DNA from: Sarcocystis neurona
Taxonomy: Eukaryota; Apicomplexa; Conoidasida; Eucoccidiorida; Sarcocystidae
Assembly: GCA_000727475.1 (NCBI GenBank)
Contig: KL647305.1
Coordinates: forward strand, 302,856-366,855
Reading direction: 5' to 3'
DNA length: 64,000 nt
Positions within the stretch are counted from its first letter, which is position 1; each line of letters begins with the position of its first letter. The translations under genes were made by a program, and so were the position numbers. Below the pieces are notes generated by a model. The model saw nothing but the letters and a program-made list of their open reading frames with translations. It did no database searches and was not told the origin of the DNA. Below are positions 13,842 to 27,259 of the stretch, piece after piece.

Positions 13842-16800
13842 TGGTACGTATCCAAAGCATATATGTAGAGCTGTTTGGATAGAGGAGCGTGGGCAGTACG
13901 GACGGTGCGCACTTTGACGCAGCAGTACGGTGTTGTGGGGGGGGACCGATTGTTGTATTTTTAGGATCAGGGGTCTTAGATTGTGAGTTGTAAGGTTACG
14001 ATCAACCGCATCACAGAACATTCCTTCCGTCGCATTCGATATTGTGACAGCGCACGATGACAGTCTACGTAGAGGTTGCAGAAGGGGGGTCCAAGCAGGA
14101 GAGCGGCTTTCATTCACGTGCTTCCCTCCTTCTGAACTGATTACATTGTGGAGGTTCATCATGTATACGTGTATCCTCGTGCCTCAGATGTTGTGTGCCT
14201 TGGTGCGTCCTTTGTGATCTGTGCCTCTGGCAGACGTGCGCAAATCCGTTTACTCGTGTCAAACATAGGAGGTGGTGGTTTGTGTATTCTGCTTTTTGAG
14301 CGATTCTACCATTCTCGATTTGGCTGTCGTTACGGCATCTCTGTTATTCCTTCTTGTTGTGTAGCGCATGCGTACGTATCTGGTTTTCGGGCCACCCTAT
14401 CGTCTGTTTGGTACGCGGTTCTCCACTGGGAGAGTGTTGCTTTCGTGCCACTTGCCAGTAGTGTTCAGGAGCTGCATTAGAAATTTTCGGTTGATTTTTC
14501 CTGTCAGTATCATATTCTGGCGGCAGCTGCTACTACTACGAGTATTTAGTGACAGATTCTGCCAGCAGTGGCCGTGTTTGTGTAGTTAGAGATCCTCGTG
14601 GATGTACAACATGTGCTGTACCTGGTGTCTTTCACGTCGCGGTGGCGTCTGTTGCAGGGTCTGCTGGCACGTTTTTCACCGCCCGCTGCGTGAGCTAATG
14701 GCATTCACGTCTGGTGCCGCAGCAGCGGTCGGTAGTGCTATTACCTCGTGTAGGGGTGCTCCGTCAGTTGCTGTTCCTACACGTGTGCGTGTGCTGCCGC
14801 TGCGTGTGGCTGCGCTACAGCGAAGAGTAGAAACGAATGTCCCCCACTGTGCAAGCTCGGCTGTCGTGCACCACTACGGCATTTGTCATGGTCTTCAACC
14901 CTAGTGCATATTCTATACGGCAATAATATATGTGGAGGAGGACGTAGCACATTTTCCAAGGCTCTCACCTTGTGTGACGACAGTTCCACGGCGACAGCGC
15001 AGGCAGTTGCGATACCGGTGCTCTCGTTGCCTGTACAGTCCTGATAAATTCTGCCGTGTTCTCTCAGAAATTTGTACATATCACTTTGCTTTGCCGCGTC
15101 TGTGGCAGCTGTGGGACGCACGACGGTCTGCATATGTCTTCGTGTACTGATTGCGGGTGGGTAATGTAGTACACTCTAGGGCCAGGACCGACCTGCTTCG
15201 TGGTGGTCCGCAGCGCCACAGCAGACCTGACTCATGTTGGTCCGCAGCTCCGAATCGGCAAAACAGTATAGGATGTCCACCGACCTATGTGCACCGAGAT
15301 TTATCCGTGACGCCTGTCTTGATGCTTTTTCTCTCTCTTTAGGTAGTGCTGAGTCGTGGCTCAGGTGTATAATCAATATATATGTACTTGCGTATACACG
15401 GGGGAACAGCGAGAGCGAAAGAGACAGCCGCGTCGTCTTCTTGTGCTCCGTTTAAGCAGGCGAACAGATGTAAATACTATATTATGTTTCGTTGTAGCAG
15501 GAAGCGTTTCTTGTAGAAACTTATCCTACCTTCCAGAATGTTAAACCCTTAGGAGCGTGACGTTTGTGGTGTGACATTTTATCGCAGAGGTGCATCCATT
15601 GTTATTGCCGGGGACTATTCCCTCACTCGCTGTTTAGTGGAGACGATTCCTTCCCCGCGTGCGGCTGTATGTTGGGGTTTCTTTCGCGGATTGCTGCAGA
15701 AGTTCGTGACTCTTCCCAAAGAGGAGTTGCTGCCGTCTCGGCGATTCCACGTCGTCGGTTGTGTGTGGTCTTGTGTTGGCACATTTCCAGTACACGCGTG
15801 GCGGTCCCCAGTCGTACCTTTGATTCCGCTCGTGCAGCTAGGCGCTTGTACGTACTCCGGATAAACAGCACACTTTCATAACAAGCTAGACCCCTCATAC
15901 ATTAGTCGCCGGATTGCTGCTTTTAGGTGCTCCACTGCTACTTTCTCTGTTGGGGTGTTCACACATTGTCGCATCTGCTTTGGTGAAGTAATTGTTGTCC
16001 GCGCCCATTTCTCCAAGCGATAAAAAGTAAAGACTTGGTGACGCATTAGGTAAACGCAGTTTGAGACAGCGGGAGTAGCGGACGTTGAAGATGAGGGCAA
16101 ACGAGTGGACTCTTCTGCCGCACAGCACAGCGCGCTGAAGAGTTTATTGTTTCCACGTCTTTGCTTACTCGTGATGACCCCATCTGTGTGCGCCGTTCCA
16201 GTGTTTCCGTAGGCACAGTGGTAGTGCCCGTCAGCAGGGGGCGCTCACGGGTGGCTGCAGTACGGCACGCGTGTCCACCTCGTCTTCGTACATCGCTGAT
16301 ATACACTGCCCACACGCGAGTGCATTCATTCCTTATTGATTCAGGTATCCACGTCGTGTGAGAGGGCAGAGAGGGGTGAGAGTAGCTAAATGCATTTTTA
16401 TTTGCGGTCCCTTCCGTAGAATCCCTGGATCTGTGCGCTTCCTGGTGGGTGTCACGTTGTATGGCTCTGCGGCCTTCAACGCTTGCCGTGCTGCTGGTGT
16501 ACAGTGCTTGCAAAAGGAAATGCAGTGTCGTGTGACTCTTTGCGGTTCTGTAGGGGCGCGTGCGGACGAGAACTGTTAAGCGTGCTGCTCGACAAATTGT
16601 CGAGAAGTACTACGCTAAGTAAGTGATGCAGGATTCGAAGCTCTCGACGTTTTCCCCTCGTATCGTGCATTCGTGTGCTGCCCACATACGACTGCTGGTC
16701 TCTTAAGTGTGTACGGTGAAGTGTACATGTGTGGCACTGGCGTAGATACTCGACTGCTGAGGAGTAGGCTTGTATGCGTGGTAAATATGTTACGTTGTGT

Positions 16801-18989
16801 CGAAGTAGCGCGACAGCGATGTTTTAACATTTGCTCTACTTTAGTTCGAGCTGCGATGTTGAGTACTGACGAGGCATGAGTCCGCCACATAAGACTGGGC
16901 AGAAAGATGATCAAGCAACGGTGTGCATGACACTTTTGCACGTATTTATCCGACGGGAAAATTTACCTCCGCAAGCTATGGCAAAGGAAAGCCGGGGGCG
17001 ACGGGAGAGTGATGTATGTGGTCATAATAAAGCCGTCGTAATACGTGTTTTTCGTGTGTAGCAGCGGCGGTTTAACCGGACACGTGACGGAATATTCCTG
17101 TTCGGGGCTCGTGCAGGTCGACAAGTAACACTGTGCTCAGTACTAGCTGAAGTAGCTTGCGGTGGTAGGTAGGCTTTTGTACAAGTGGGCAGATTTCGAC
17201 ACATTTTCAAAAGCACTGACTGCCAGTATCTTAGCGGTGCATGCGTAGTGTGGGTCTGCAGAGACAAGGCAAAGACACCGAGTTAGTGGTGCACCTACGG
17301 GGACAGCTCCATCTCGGGCACCGCAGCAACACTGTTTTTTCTGCTCAGAATTCACGCATTTTGCTCAAAACTCACGCACTCTTGTATGGAGGGGTCTCAT
17401 ATCCGTATTTTGGGAAACAAAACCTCACCGGTGTAATTGTTTCGCTGGATCTCTGTGCGCAGGAAGATTAGTTCTCCACACTTTTGCAGTAACACGTGTG
17501 GTGTGGGACCGCATGCACAAGTGTCAGTGTTTGTCCATTCACGTCTACAACTGCGTGACGGTTTGTGTGGTCCAGATGAAACGTAAGACATGTCTACTAC
17601 GTCGCCATTCCAGCGCTTCCACAGTGCTGTTGAGAAAGCGCTGCCCCATGTTACGTTTGCACGGTGGATGATTCACCCTACACGCTTGCATTTGCTCCTT
17701 CAAGTCACAGGCAGTTTCCTGAACGTGCATTTGCACATCGGTACGGAGTGGGGCGTCCGTGCGTGGAATGGCTATACCGGGTGCGTATGTTCTGTTTTTG
17801 ACTCAATGCGCTTCAGGTTGACGTTAGATTTTCAGATCAACAAGAAAATATCAGAAGAAGTCGCAGTGATTCCATCAAAGCGCATGCGTAACCGTGTGGC
17901 GGGCTTCGTTACGGTGAGCGTGTTCAAAGCGCATGAACGTTGCTAACGTAGTTTTGTAGAACGGGACTACGTTTGCTCCTAACGAGGACTGTCTGACGTT
18001 GCGGGTGTGGCTCTTACAGACATGGCTGTATACACACCCTTCAGTCTGTTTGTGTTGAGGTGTACTGCCACGTCTGTGGAAGAGCAACAGGCATCCAAAT
18101 AAACGGTAGCCGTATCTGTACTGTAGGACGTCATCGTGTCGTACCGTTTGTGACACGCACTTGCTTTGATATGCCATGTAGGCAATACGCATGCTTGTGT
18201 ACGAACGTATACACGTGTTTTCGTAACATAGGACGGGGCGCCTCGTAGCAACAGTCGCGTGTAAGGCACTTGATTTCTACCTACGGCATTTTTTCGTACA
18301 CGCAGTCGATGGGGTGACACGGCTGTGTCCACACGCGCGTCGTGCACTGGGTATGTTGAAAGCCGGTTCCAGTCTCTGGTCTTCACGAGCAGTGATGTGT
18401 GACGCATCTGCACAACACTTTTTGCGTTGGCATGCGGTTGCCGTCGCTCTCGTCATCCTCGCAGGTCCCCGCCTGTAGACGCCGCTGGGGTGATGTAAAA
18501 CGTGCAGGAGCTGGTGTGCTGTCCCACTTTTTAGTGAGAGTCTTTGTGTACGACGCGCCGCGCGCGGACGGTGCTACTTTACGAATGGACAGCAGCCCTA
18601 CGTGAGTGGCAACCCTGCAGCATTTTCCTACCGACCGCCCCACCGTGGGGGGCGACGTCGTTTCTCGTAGTACGTGTGTTTTATATATATCGTCACTATG
18701 TGTCGCTTGTCACATGTGTAGAATGAAGCATGGTTTTCTGGATGGATGTCTGCAGCATTTGATGAAGCGAATCCAGAAGGGTCCGGTGCGCGGCATTTCC
18801 CTGAAGCTGCAGGAAGAAGAGCGGGAACGGCGTATGGACTTTGTGCCGGAGCGCTCAGAGGTGGACGTACCCACTATCAACATCGATCAGGACGCAGCTG
18901 AGATGCTTCGTGCGTTGGATATCAACCTGCCGAATGTGACTGTCCTCAGTGCAGGCCGAGGTCCGACAGGTCCACCTGGACGCCGTTGA
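13842..18989 (+). CDS. RPS17: Small ribosomal subunit protein eS17 (RPS17)
   Basis: A structural protein of the 40S ribosomal subunit. Exons are 16554-16618 ([20 protein letters not shown]), 17817-17913 ([10 protein letters not shown], then [15 protein letters not shown]) and 18756-18989 ([24 protein letters not shown], stop TGA). Phases join exactly. Exon 2 begins with the Gly that follows the initiator Met in all eS17 proteins, so the ATG must sit in an upstream exon. The best candidate is ATG at 13842-13844, followed at once by the donor GTACGT and preceded by a pyrimidine-rich leader. That gives 132 aa, the normal length for the family. The first intron would be 2.7 kb and the others about 1.2 and 0.84 kb, long for a ribosomal gene. 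The C-terminal tail is Gly/Pro/Arg rich. Identity is certain; the ATG exon is inferred. Confidence 0.95.
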
Positions 18990-21900
18990 GCAGCGAAGAC
19001 ACGAGGGGGGGCTGCCTGAGAAATTGCTTCGCAGGACTTAGGGCGGGGAAAGTAAACAGAAAGCTAGTTTTAATAAATTGGGCGGTCGTGAGGAAGCTGC
19101 CAAGCGGGCGTGTAGGTGACCAGATGGGTTTCTCTTCTCTCCTGCATGCACGCGTCTCAGCAAGGGCTGCGTATTCTCCGCCTTTTTACCAGAATTGAAG
19201 TAGTGCGCTGCTGACTGTCTCGCCGTTTGTCACGACAGAACATCCTGCGTGGATTGAACGTCTTCCCGAGTATCGGTCGGCGGTAGAAAATAATGTTCGA
19301 AAAAACGGCGTGGCGCCGTGGCCGTTACACTAACGCAGTGCGATGTTCTCTTCAAATTTCTGAAGGGTTGATGCGTAGGCGCGCGTCGCACCGGAGAAAG
19401 TGGGCCGCATGCGCCCCAGGGTTACAGGACTTCGGCATGTGTCACGGCGGGGTCAGGGGCGGTGCCCTACGTGTCTGTGAGCTTGGTATTTGGGAAAATG
19501 GTGAGACACTGTCGAACTACGAGACTGCTAGAACCGCAGTGCCTGGCTTGCGTGCTGCACCCGACGAGAGCGGTACACGGACGTGAAAGGCTCTCTTAGA
19601 ACACAACAGCTGTTGAATATTTTTATGCGGGAATCATGACCAGCACTCTGCTAATTTCCGCTCGAACTCTGCGTTTGTCTGGTAAGGCTACCAGTTTTAC
19701 AACCGAACATCTACACCATACGGTTGATGCGTCGAGCACCGTTTGTATTTCAACGGATATGAATTTATGTGTTCTCAAGGTACCTGGCGGAAATCATACA
19801 AACTACTAACGAACAAGCGAATAGAGATTGAAAAGATGCGCGCACTGAAGACGTGAAGGTCTTCTGTAGCGTGTAATGGACTATTCTGGATATTTTCCCA
19901 ATGCAGCAGTGCGTGAGCAGCTCACCTCCGCGACTACCGCTGCCTGTACCAGTACTTACTTTTCAATAGCCTGTCCATATCCTTTCGTGTACACTTCCTG
20001 TTGTGGAAATGCTAGACGACTCCTCACGAAGAGGAGGACGCTACGAAAATTCTGCGCCGAGGCCACCACTGTGCTCAGAATTTAGGATATGCATCTATGT
20101 GTTCTCAAGACACTTGGCGAAAGGAAGACGCATAGGCCACCCTTGTACTCAGAATTCAGGTAAGAGGTTGCCGCGTCATACCCTATTACCATTGAGCGGA
20201 TGAAGCGATCTGGGGAGCAGCGAACGTAAGCGAGATCCTGCCTCATGCTGTGCGCAGAGGTCAGCCAGCACCACCAGATTAGCACGACCAAAGTCAGCGT
20301 GCGATCGCACGTATCTTTGTACATGCATACAGGTAAAGCTAAAAATGTAAATGCCTACTGCTCAAAACACGAAAAGCACTACAGGATTGAACACGTTCCC
20401 CACGCAAGAGCTTTGATCTGCGTATGCCAGATCTCAGGGTCGACAATGTTCACCAGCCTTGACCACTTGACAGTCTCGTAAGTGCGGCGAAGCTGTTTTG
20501 GTGCTGCAGTTTGTATACGCGCACATCCACGCATGTCTAGGTTGTGTTTCAGGCGTAAGTTTCTGAAGGAAGCCGTGGAGTATATCCACTTTCTGTGCCG
20601 TTCGTCTGAGAGCAGTTGTGCACGTGGGAAGGCACGACAGTAATACTCGACTCACCCCCAGCCTTCAGCTGCATGCAACCGTGAAATACGTATCGAAGAA
20701 ACGTATACACGTGAATGTTGCAGACAAAGCCACAGCCTTCAGACTGCCACCCCGGCACGGGGAGAGTGTAAAATGGCAGCAAGTGACGCTTCAGTTGACG
20801 CGTACACGCATATACGATGTTGCACGACACTGTCTTTCATCACACCTGACTGCTGCGTTGATCAAATTGCATAACAGCTATGCAGTCTTCAAAGACACTA
20901 ATATTGTTAGTCGCGAGGAAGTGGGAGCGTGCAGCGTTGATGAGCTGATTTCCCGCCGCCTTAACGCCGCCGGTTGTGTCGGGAGTAGCTAGCCAGATGC
21001 ACATTCCACTGTGTCGCAGTTGTTACGTAGAGCGCCACCTTGAACCTTTTTAACCATCGAGGAACATATTGCGACAGCTTTATTATTGTTCTCGCTGCAA
21101 TTCTTTTGTGCTGCATGAATCAAGCTTTTCTGTCTCGTGAAGAGATGCACTATGTAGTTTACATGCACCCTGGTACCTACGTACACGGTGGGAAGATTTC
21201 CTTACTACGTAGATGTAATGAGTACGCAAAAAAGCAAGCAAAACTGCGCCTGCAAGTACGTATGCACATCTCTATTCATGTGTATTACAGACGCTAGAGA
21301 AATCTACAAACAGGTGTGCAACGTTACAAGTGCGCACACTTATCTTACACATGTGCGTACGTCCACTCACGTACGTACATCCAGGTGGCACAGCCCTCCT
21401 CTTGTACGCACTTTTTTGACAATCGAGAACTACCAACTGCTGTGTTGACGACACTCTGTCTCTTAAGGGGACTTCCAGCCTCACTCAGAGGACACTGTAG
21501 AAAATTTTGTTCTCCTAGACGTGATCGGACCAACCCTACGAGAGCTCGCTGGTGACGTCCCCCACCACGACTGTCTCCTATAGGAAGCCCAAAATCATCT
21601 TCACGGGCGTAGCCGCTCCCGCTGGAAAAATTAGGCAGGCACCAAATCCTCCACGGTGCAGGCACTGCATTTGCCGCAACACTGTTTCTTAACATGCATC
21701 CAGAAAAAAATTTGTCTTCTCCGGCACGGAGGACACAAGACTTAATTCTGTGCACAAACCGTAAAAGTGCTTCGCTGATGAAATTATTTCATCTTCGGTA
21801 CAACCCGGCTGCAGGCTTTGCTGCTGTACGCTGATGGCAGGGTGCTCGCCCCCTAATAACTTGCGTGCATCTGCTAACGCAGTCGCCGGACAAGCACGGA

Positions 21901-22391
21901 ACTAAAAAGACAAACGAGATTTCTTCGTGTTCTGATCCCTGTCTTTCCCCGGCCGCCTTCAATGGATTGTCACGGTTTTTCCTCCACACAAAAAATGTCG
22001 ACCATTCCTCTAAATGTACGCGGAGATATGACGGTGTACCGCAGCTCCCTGCTATATTATACTGCTGAAGTGGCAAGTTATCCCTACGCCACGCCGCACA
22101 CACACGCTGCCTCCTTTTATCTCCCTCGGCATAAGTCTGCGCCTTTATGAATAACAACACTTCACAATAGTGTCTTCCTGCTGCCAGCTATCTGCTGATA
22201 TCGAGTAAAGCTTTACAGAGGCTAAATGGCGCTAGAGGATCTTTCGACAGTGGTGGAAGTCCGTCGAAGATGAAAAGGCCGCGCAGCGCAGTTTTTCGTT
22301 CTAATTGCTGCTGCTGTCGTACGTTTCTCCGCACAAGTCTTGTTATTCACCTCGCGCCTGAATCCAGTGCAGAGGCGCCCTGGACGCTGCC
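18990..22391. other. Intergenic region between convergent eS17 and MORN genes
   Basis: The region lies between two gene 3' ends and shows no supported exon. It contains two related segments (ATATG then TATGTGTTCTCAAG) at 19755-19793 and 20085-20122, and a second related pair (GGCCACC then CTCAGAATT) at 20060-20084 and 20133-20158. The rest looks like non-coding DNA with UTRs at the edges. Confidence 0.55.
19755..20158. repeat. Scattered diverged short repeats
   Basis: Two short pairs of imperfect direct copies interleave here: 19755-19793 with 20085-20122, and 20060-20084 with 20133-20158. Copies match over about 25-39 bp with several substitutions. They resemble the other worn local duplications in this window and carry no ORF. 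Confidence 0.5.
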
Positions 22392-25300
22392 TTAGGTTTC
22401 CCCTTTTGTGCTGCTTTCTACCTCTCCCACCTTCGATACTGTTTCGTCATTGTGGTGAGTAGACCCCGGCTGTTGTTCTACGGATTTATTTTTGGAGAGC
22501 TCTGACTCCTTCTTCTCCCCCTCGCCCTCTTGCTCTTCCTGCTCCAGCCACTTCACGCGGACACCTTGATTCCACAGAGCTGCCGTCACGGGAAGCACAG
22601 AACGTACGACTACATAGTCCTGTCCGCATACGGAATTACACATGGTACGCCACCTCACTACGAGGAAACGAGTAGGGCAGCACACGACACCATCTCGCAC
22701 GTATGCACCTCGGGAGACAAGATGCTCGTGCATAGAGAGAGCAAGACGTGAAGAGAAATTTACTCTTTTGTGTAGACAGAAGTCAGTTGTCTTGTATACG
22801 TGTTATCCAGATGTGTACAGATGTAAAGGTGTGCTGCGTCACGTACGTGCAGAGAGATATCCTCGCAGATACAGTCAGCAGCACCCGTCTTCTCCCGGTT
22901 GCGTCTAGCCCGTGCACAACAGGCGCTAACCCCCTCAGGTGTGTGGTAGTACGCGCACTCAAATTTACCACTGTACAGAATTCGTGCACTGCACTGACTA
23001 CCAACTGGTTTCGAGGGTTACCACCCAACATTGGACTCGAACCCACTCACCTACCTCTCGCCCCCTGCGACATGTATATCCGTGTCTGTATGCGCCGGCA
23101 CTGCCATAAAGGCACACGAAAAGGTTCACGCATACGTATGCACACACAAAAACGCGCACGCACCGCACAATTGATGTTCTCATTCGAGTGCGTCTATCCA
23201 CAGCCACAGCAGAGAAAGACAACAACGAGGAGCGTGCAGCGGCGCATGCGAGAGCTGCCCAACCGTTCAACTGCTGCACACAGGTGAGGGAAAATAGTAG
23301 CGAGTGCTTGATAAAATACCTTCAACAACAACAGCAGCATACAAAGAAGCACTCCCCTATTGTATACTGCCTCTGTTGCAAGACGTCGAATCGACGCCAG
23401 CACATGGTGTCATTAGCTAGCACGCCTGCAAAACGGGGAGCACAGAGTGAGAATTTCACGCAAGTGAGCGCAAACCCATGCAATGTGACACAACGCAAGC
23501 TTACCCACACGAGCCTTCTCGTCCGCAGCTGTCTTATGAGTTCCCCGTCCGTGTGGAAGTCCGCCTTTGAATCCGCCCTCGTACGAGCTGCCGTCTGGCC
23601 ACGTGAGTTTGCCTTCATTTTGCATCTTACTATCTTGAAACTCCCCTTCGTACCTGTATCCAATCGGCGTACGCACGTATCCGCGTGCGCAGTGAAACTA
23701 ACAGGTGCGTACACCTATATTTACGAACACGCGAATGCACGGACTTGTACCAGTTCAGATGAAACTTCCAAAAACCAAACTGGCTGCACTGTGCCTAGCT
23801 TATAAAATACAGAGCAGTATCGAGGACCTTCTTCCAGTGATCGGCTAGTACTCTTGTCTTATACTTTCCCACCTATTCGAGAAAAATGCAGGAAGAACAA
23901 CATTTTGCCCATCATCCAGCAGGCTGCGTGGCCATCAAAAGGCATCTTGTGTCTCGACACGAAGCAGCAGGGCTACACTGGCCGGGCAGTACTCTGGTAT
24001 TCCATTCTTCCATTCGTGGAAAAAGCAGAAAGAACAACATTTCTATCACCATCCAGCAGGCAACCTGGCCATCAAAAAGAATCTTGTGTCTCGACACGAA
24101 GTGGCAGGGCTACAGCATTTCGTGACAGGCCGCTTCAGCACAGCGCTCCCGTCCAGAAGCACTGCATGCTTGCCTACATCACACAAAGAAGTACGTGTAC
24201 ATATGTGTACGTATGTATGCCGCCCAGAAGTATCTATGGCGAATACGAACAACCAGTAACCTACTTCCTTCCATCGGCGAAAAGAAAGACTCCCCGGCCG
24301 TGCATGCGACTCATCGACCACTCTCCTTCGTACATGCGCCCGTCCGGCCACCAGTATCGCCCTTCTCCTGCACGTGACGCAAAAGGCAGTGGGGCTAGAT
24401 CTACCAGTCACAACCTGGCTTCGTGGAAAGCGTGCACCCGTAGCTGCACGTGTCACAGCATACTGCTGACAATCGCAGGAGCGACAGCAGCAGCACGCGG
24501 TAGCGAACCATTCCTGGTAAGCGCGAGTGGCAGCAGCAAAGGCTTTTTTGAGGTACTGCGGCAGCAGGCGCAAGAGCAGTCAAGCACCCCGAATACCACA
24601 AACAGAATTCACGGGTCGGTAGGGAAACGGTGACGCACCAGCATTTGCGTGAATCACAGAAAGTTATACGTTTTTTTCAGCAATGTCAGAGCTGCATCAC
24701 TCACTATCTGCGAGATGCACGTGCACATATCAAGCGCACGCGCCAGCAGACCTTTTCCAGCAGACCTTTTCCACGTGTAGTGCGCCCGTTTTGTCCCTTG
24801 CTCGAGACCTATACGTGTGTAAGCCTCACACGTGGGACGCGGTCTCAGTGGAAACGCAGCAACCAAGATAAAGCTGCATGGGCAACAGCGACCATCTTCG
24901 CTCTTATCCGTGTCCCTCACGTACTTAGTTGAAGAATATTCTCGGCCCCAAATCTGAGCAGGCACTCTTCTGACATCCTGTCAACCCTTACAAATACTTG
25001 CGCACCGGCGTGCAACCTACGAATGGACGTGCACGTATATAGATATATATGTGTATGTATGTGTATGTGTATATACGCACGTGTCTAGGCATATGCGGTT
25101 TGGTCTGTACCACTGCTACCGCGAATTCTTCACGACGTATTTCCTTCAAAATTGAACAGATACGCGAACGGACAGACGCTCTAAGCGAAGTAACCTGCAC
25201 GTTCCGCCGTCGTGCGACGCGTAAAGAAGGCAGCCCGCCACAACGCACATGAGCAACACCTTACCTCTACCCGAGTATACAGAGTCTCACGATGCACGTA

Positions 25301-27259
25301 TGGATGTGCAAAATATATATACTGCAAGGTACCTTCTCGTAAAGACTTCCCTTACACATATCTCGATACCTACACACGCTCTGCTCAAATGAATATATAT
25401 ATATATATATATACATATATATACGCCTGTGAACAACTCATGTCCGCAAGCCAAAACGTGACATCACCCTTCACGACCGCTTCACCACTTAGAATGCCCA
25501 GCGGCGACGCGATGGAGTTACAGTGTTGCTACGGTTGCTCACAACTGAACAGGAAACACACGATACATAGACAGCGAAAGAGACAAACATAGACAAGATT
25601 CGTTGGATCAAATACTGCTGCTCCACGAACAAGTGTACACCCAGCATGCATCAGACGCAATAACGCTTCACCAGCCTTCCAGTGCAGTCCTTTTGGGATC
25701 TGTCATTGTTCTCTCGAGTCAGTATGACGAACACGACAGAGCTCCTTCGTGAGAAATGGCATGCGTCTTGTAGTTGAGATCCTTCTGTCCCTTTGCTTGT
25801 ACACGTGCACTGTGTGCCCAGCTGCCGCCCTACACATTCACAGTGCCATCCGAATGCTACTGCCCGAGAAGGTTTTTCACATCTGGTATCAACGACAAGT
25901 GCTCTGCTCCTTCGGCGCTCGTTTGCCACTTGTACATACGTCCGAACGCGTGGAAACGCAGGAATGAAGAAATACATGCATATCCATACGCAGATATACA
26001 TACACGTATATTCAGCTTCATCTACGTGCATGGTTACGCCTATACAGGGGAATCTGAGCACCATTGTAGCCCCTTCCATCGCCGCAACCCGCTGTCCAGC
26101 ACCCGCACACAGTACGCTGCTGCGTGAGGACGCTCACCGTTCATATCGCCTCTGCTGAAGTCACCCTCGTAGACGTCGCCATTGGGAGACTTCATGCGAC
26201 CGTGACCGTGCTTGCAGCCGTTTTTGAATTGCCCCTCGTAAACACTTCCTTCTACCGTTATTTCTTTCCCAACACCGTGGCGCTTGTCCATCACCCACTG
26301 ACCGATATACCTGAATTAGCACAGACGTTATGGCACGAAACTAGTGCTAATGGTCGTAAGGACTTCTAGGTATATGACAGAAACAGCGTTATGTGTCCCT
26401 GAGTACGTCCTTCACAGCAGAGATTACGAAAAGCAGATGCACAGTCAGGTTCCACTGAAGTGCAGCTACAGCTGCAGGCTTGGAGCAGTTGCAACATTGC
26501 GGCAGTAAGGGCCAATCAGTAGCGGTCCTCTCTGTCTCCACGAAGGCACACATAAGCCGACACTGCCGCCTAAATCCTTTCTGATGTGATCCTTTGTATA
26601 CGGTCTATCCCCTCTTGCTCGTTTCCTTACTTGCTTCCATCGGAGAAAGTGTACACGCCACTTCTGGACGTTGTGTGCGCCTTTCCCTCGTGAAACTCGC
26701 CTTCGTATTTGCTGCCATCGGGGCGCTCCAATCTTCCGAATCCTTCTATGCGGCCACAAGCAAACTGCCCTGTGTAACGCACTCCATCTAGCTGCGTCTG
26801 CACGCCGCGTCCATGCTGCTTTCCATTTCTCCATTCTCCGCGATATCGGACGCCGTTCTTCATGACTACCGACTCGCAGTCATCAGGCGGATCTAGTTCC
26901 ATGCCTTCCAGCGGATTTTCATCGTTGAATACCGCAGCGTGCAGAGCTGGGACATCGACATTTGTCTGGATCCCCGTGGCCTTGCCGACTGGAAGCGCGC
27001 AGGAAGCTCCTCCTGTTGGTGGTACTCCCGCTGACGTCTGTTTTGTCTCGCCCTCGTCCCCCGTGGCGCCACAGACTCCCCGGTCCTTCGAATCGACTTC
27101 GTGTGCTGGCGGTGTTGCTCCCGACAGAGTCGTCGTGTCACCACCAGGGCGTCCCTCATTTGCAGTTCTGGGTTCCTGGCGCCCCGACGTGCTGCTGCCC
27201 GGCCCCTCACCAGAATGGCCGCCCTTCGTGAGACCCGTCTTGCTATTTTTGCACCCCAT
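22392..27259 (-). CDS. MORN-repeat protein with N-myristoylation-type start, 413 aa
   Basis: Complete five-exon gene: 27259-26631, 26310-26138, 24367-24265, 23653-23505 and 22579-22392 (stop TAA). The phases chain without a break to exactly 414 codons. ATG at 27259 gives MGCKNSKTG: Gly2 fits N-myristoylation and Cys3 palmitoylation, so the protein is probably membrane-anchored. A Met 14 codons further up in the open frame would hide this signal, so I chose the internal start. A low-complexity Gly/Ser/Pro/Thr linker of about 140 residues precedes nine MORN repeats of about 23 residues, of the form GxxYxGxFxxGxxHGxGxxxxxD, for example GVRYRGEWRNGKQHGRG and GSVYEGQFKNGCKHGHG. A short LWNQGVRVKWLE segment and an acidic/Lys-rich tail follow. 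MORN repeats often support membrane or cytoskeletal scaffolds. No kinase domain is present, so the PIP5K-like label often given to such proteins would be wrong here. Precise function unknown. Confidence 0.92.
23875..24114. repeat. 103-bp imperfect direct repeat in a MORN-gene intron
   Basis: Copies at 23875-23977 and 24012-24114 share long matches, including GAACAACAT, ATCCAGCAGGC, TGGCCATCAAAA and TCTTGTGTCTCGACACGAAG, ending in GGGCTACA. They start 137 bp apart. Both lie inside the intron between MORN exons 3 and 4, so they do not affect the protein. The high similarity implies a relatively recent duplication. Confidence 0.85.
25392..25424. repeat. AT dinucleotide microsatellite
   Basis: A run of AT/TA units of about 33 bp interrupted by one C, inside the large second intron of the MORN gene. 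Confidence 0.9.

Noticed and set aside
23025..23075. tRNA-like T-arm on the minus strand (GGTTCGAGTCC)
   Set aside because: The T stem has a mismatch and no matching acceptor, D or anticodon arms could be placed upstream.
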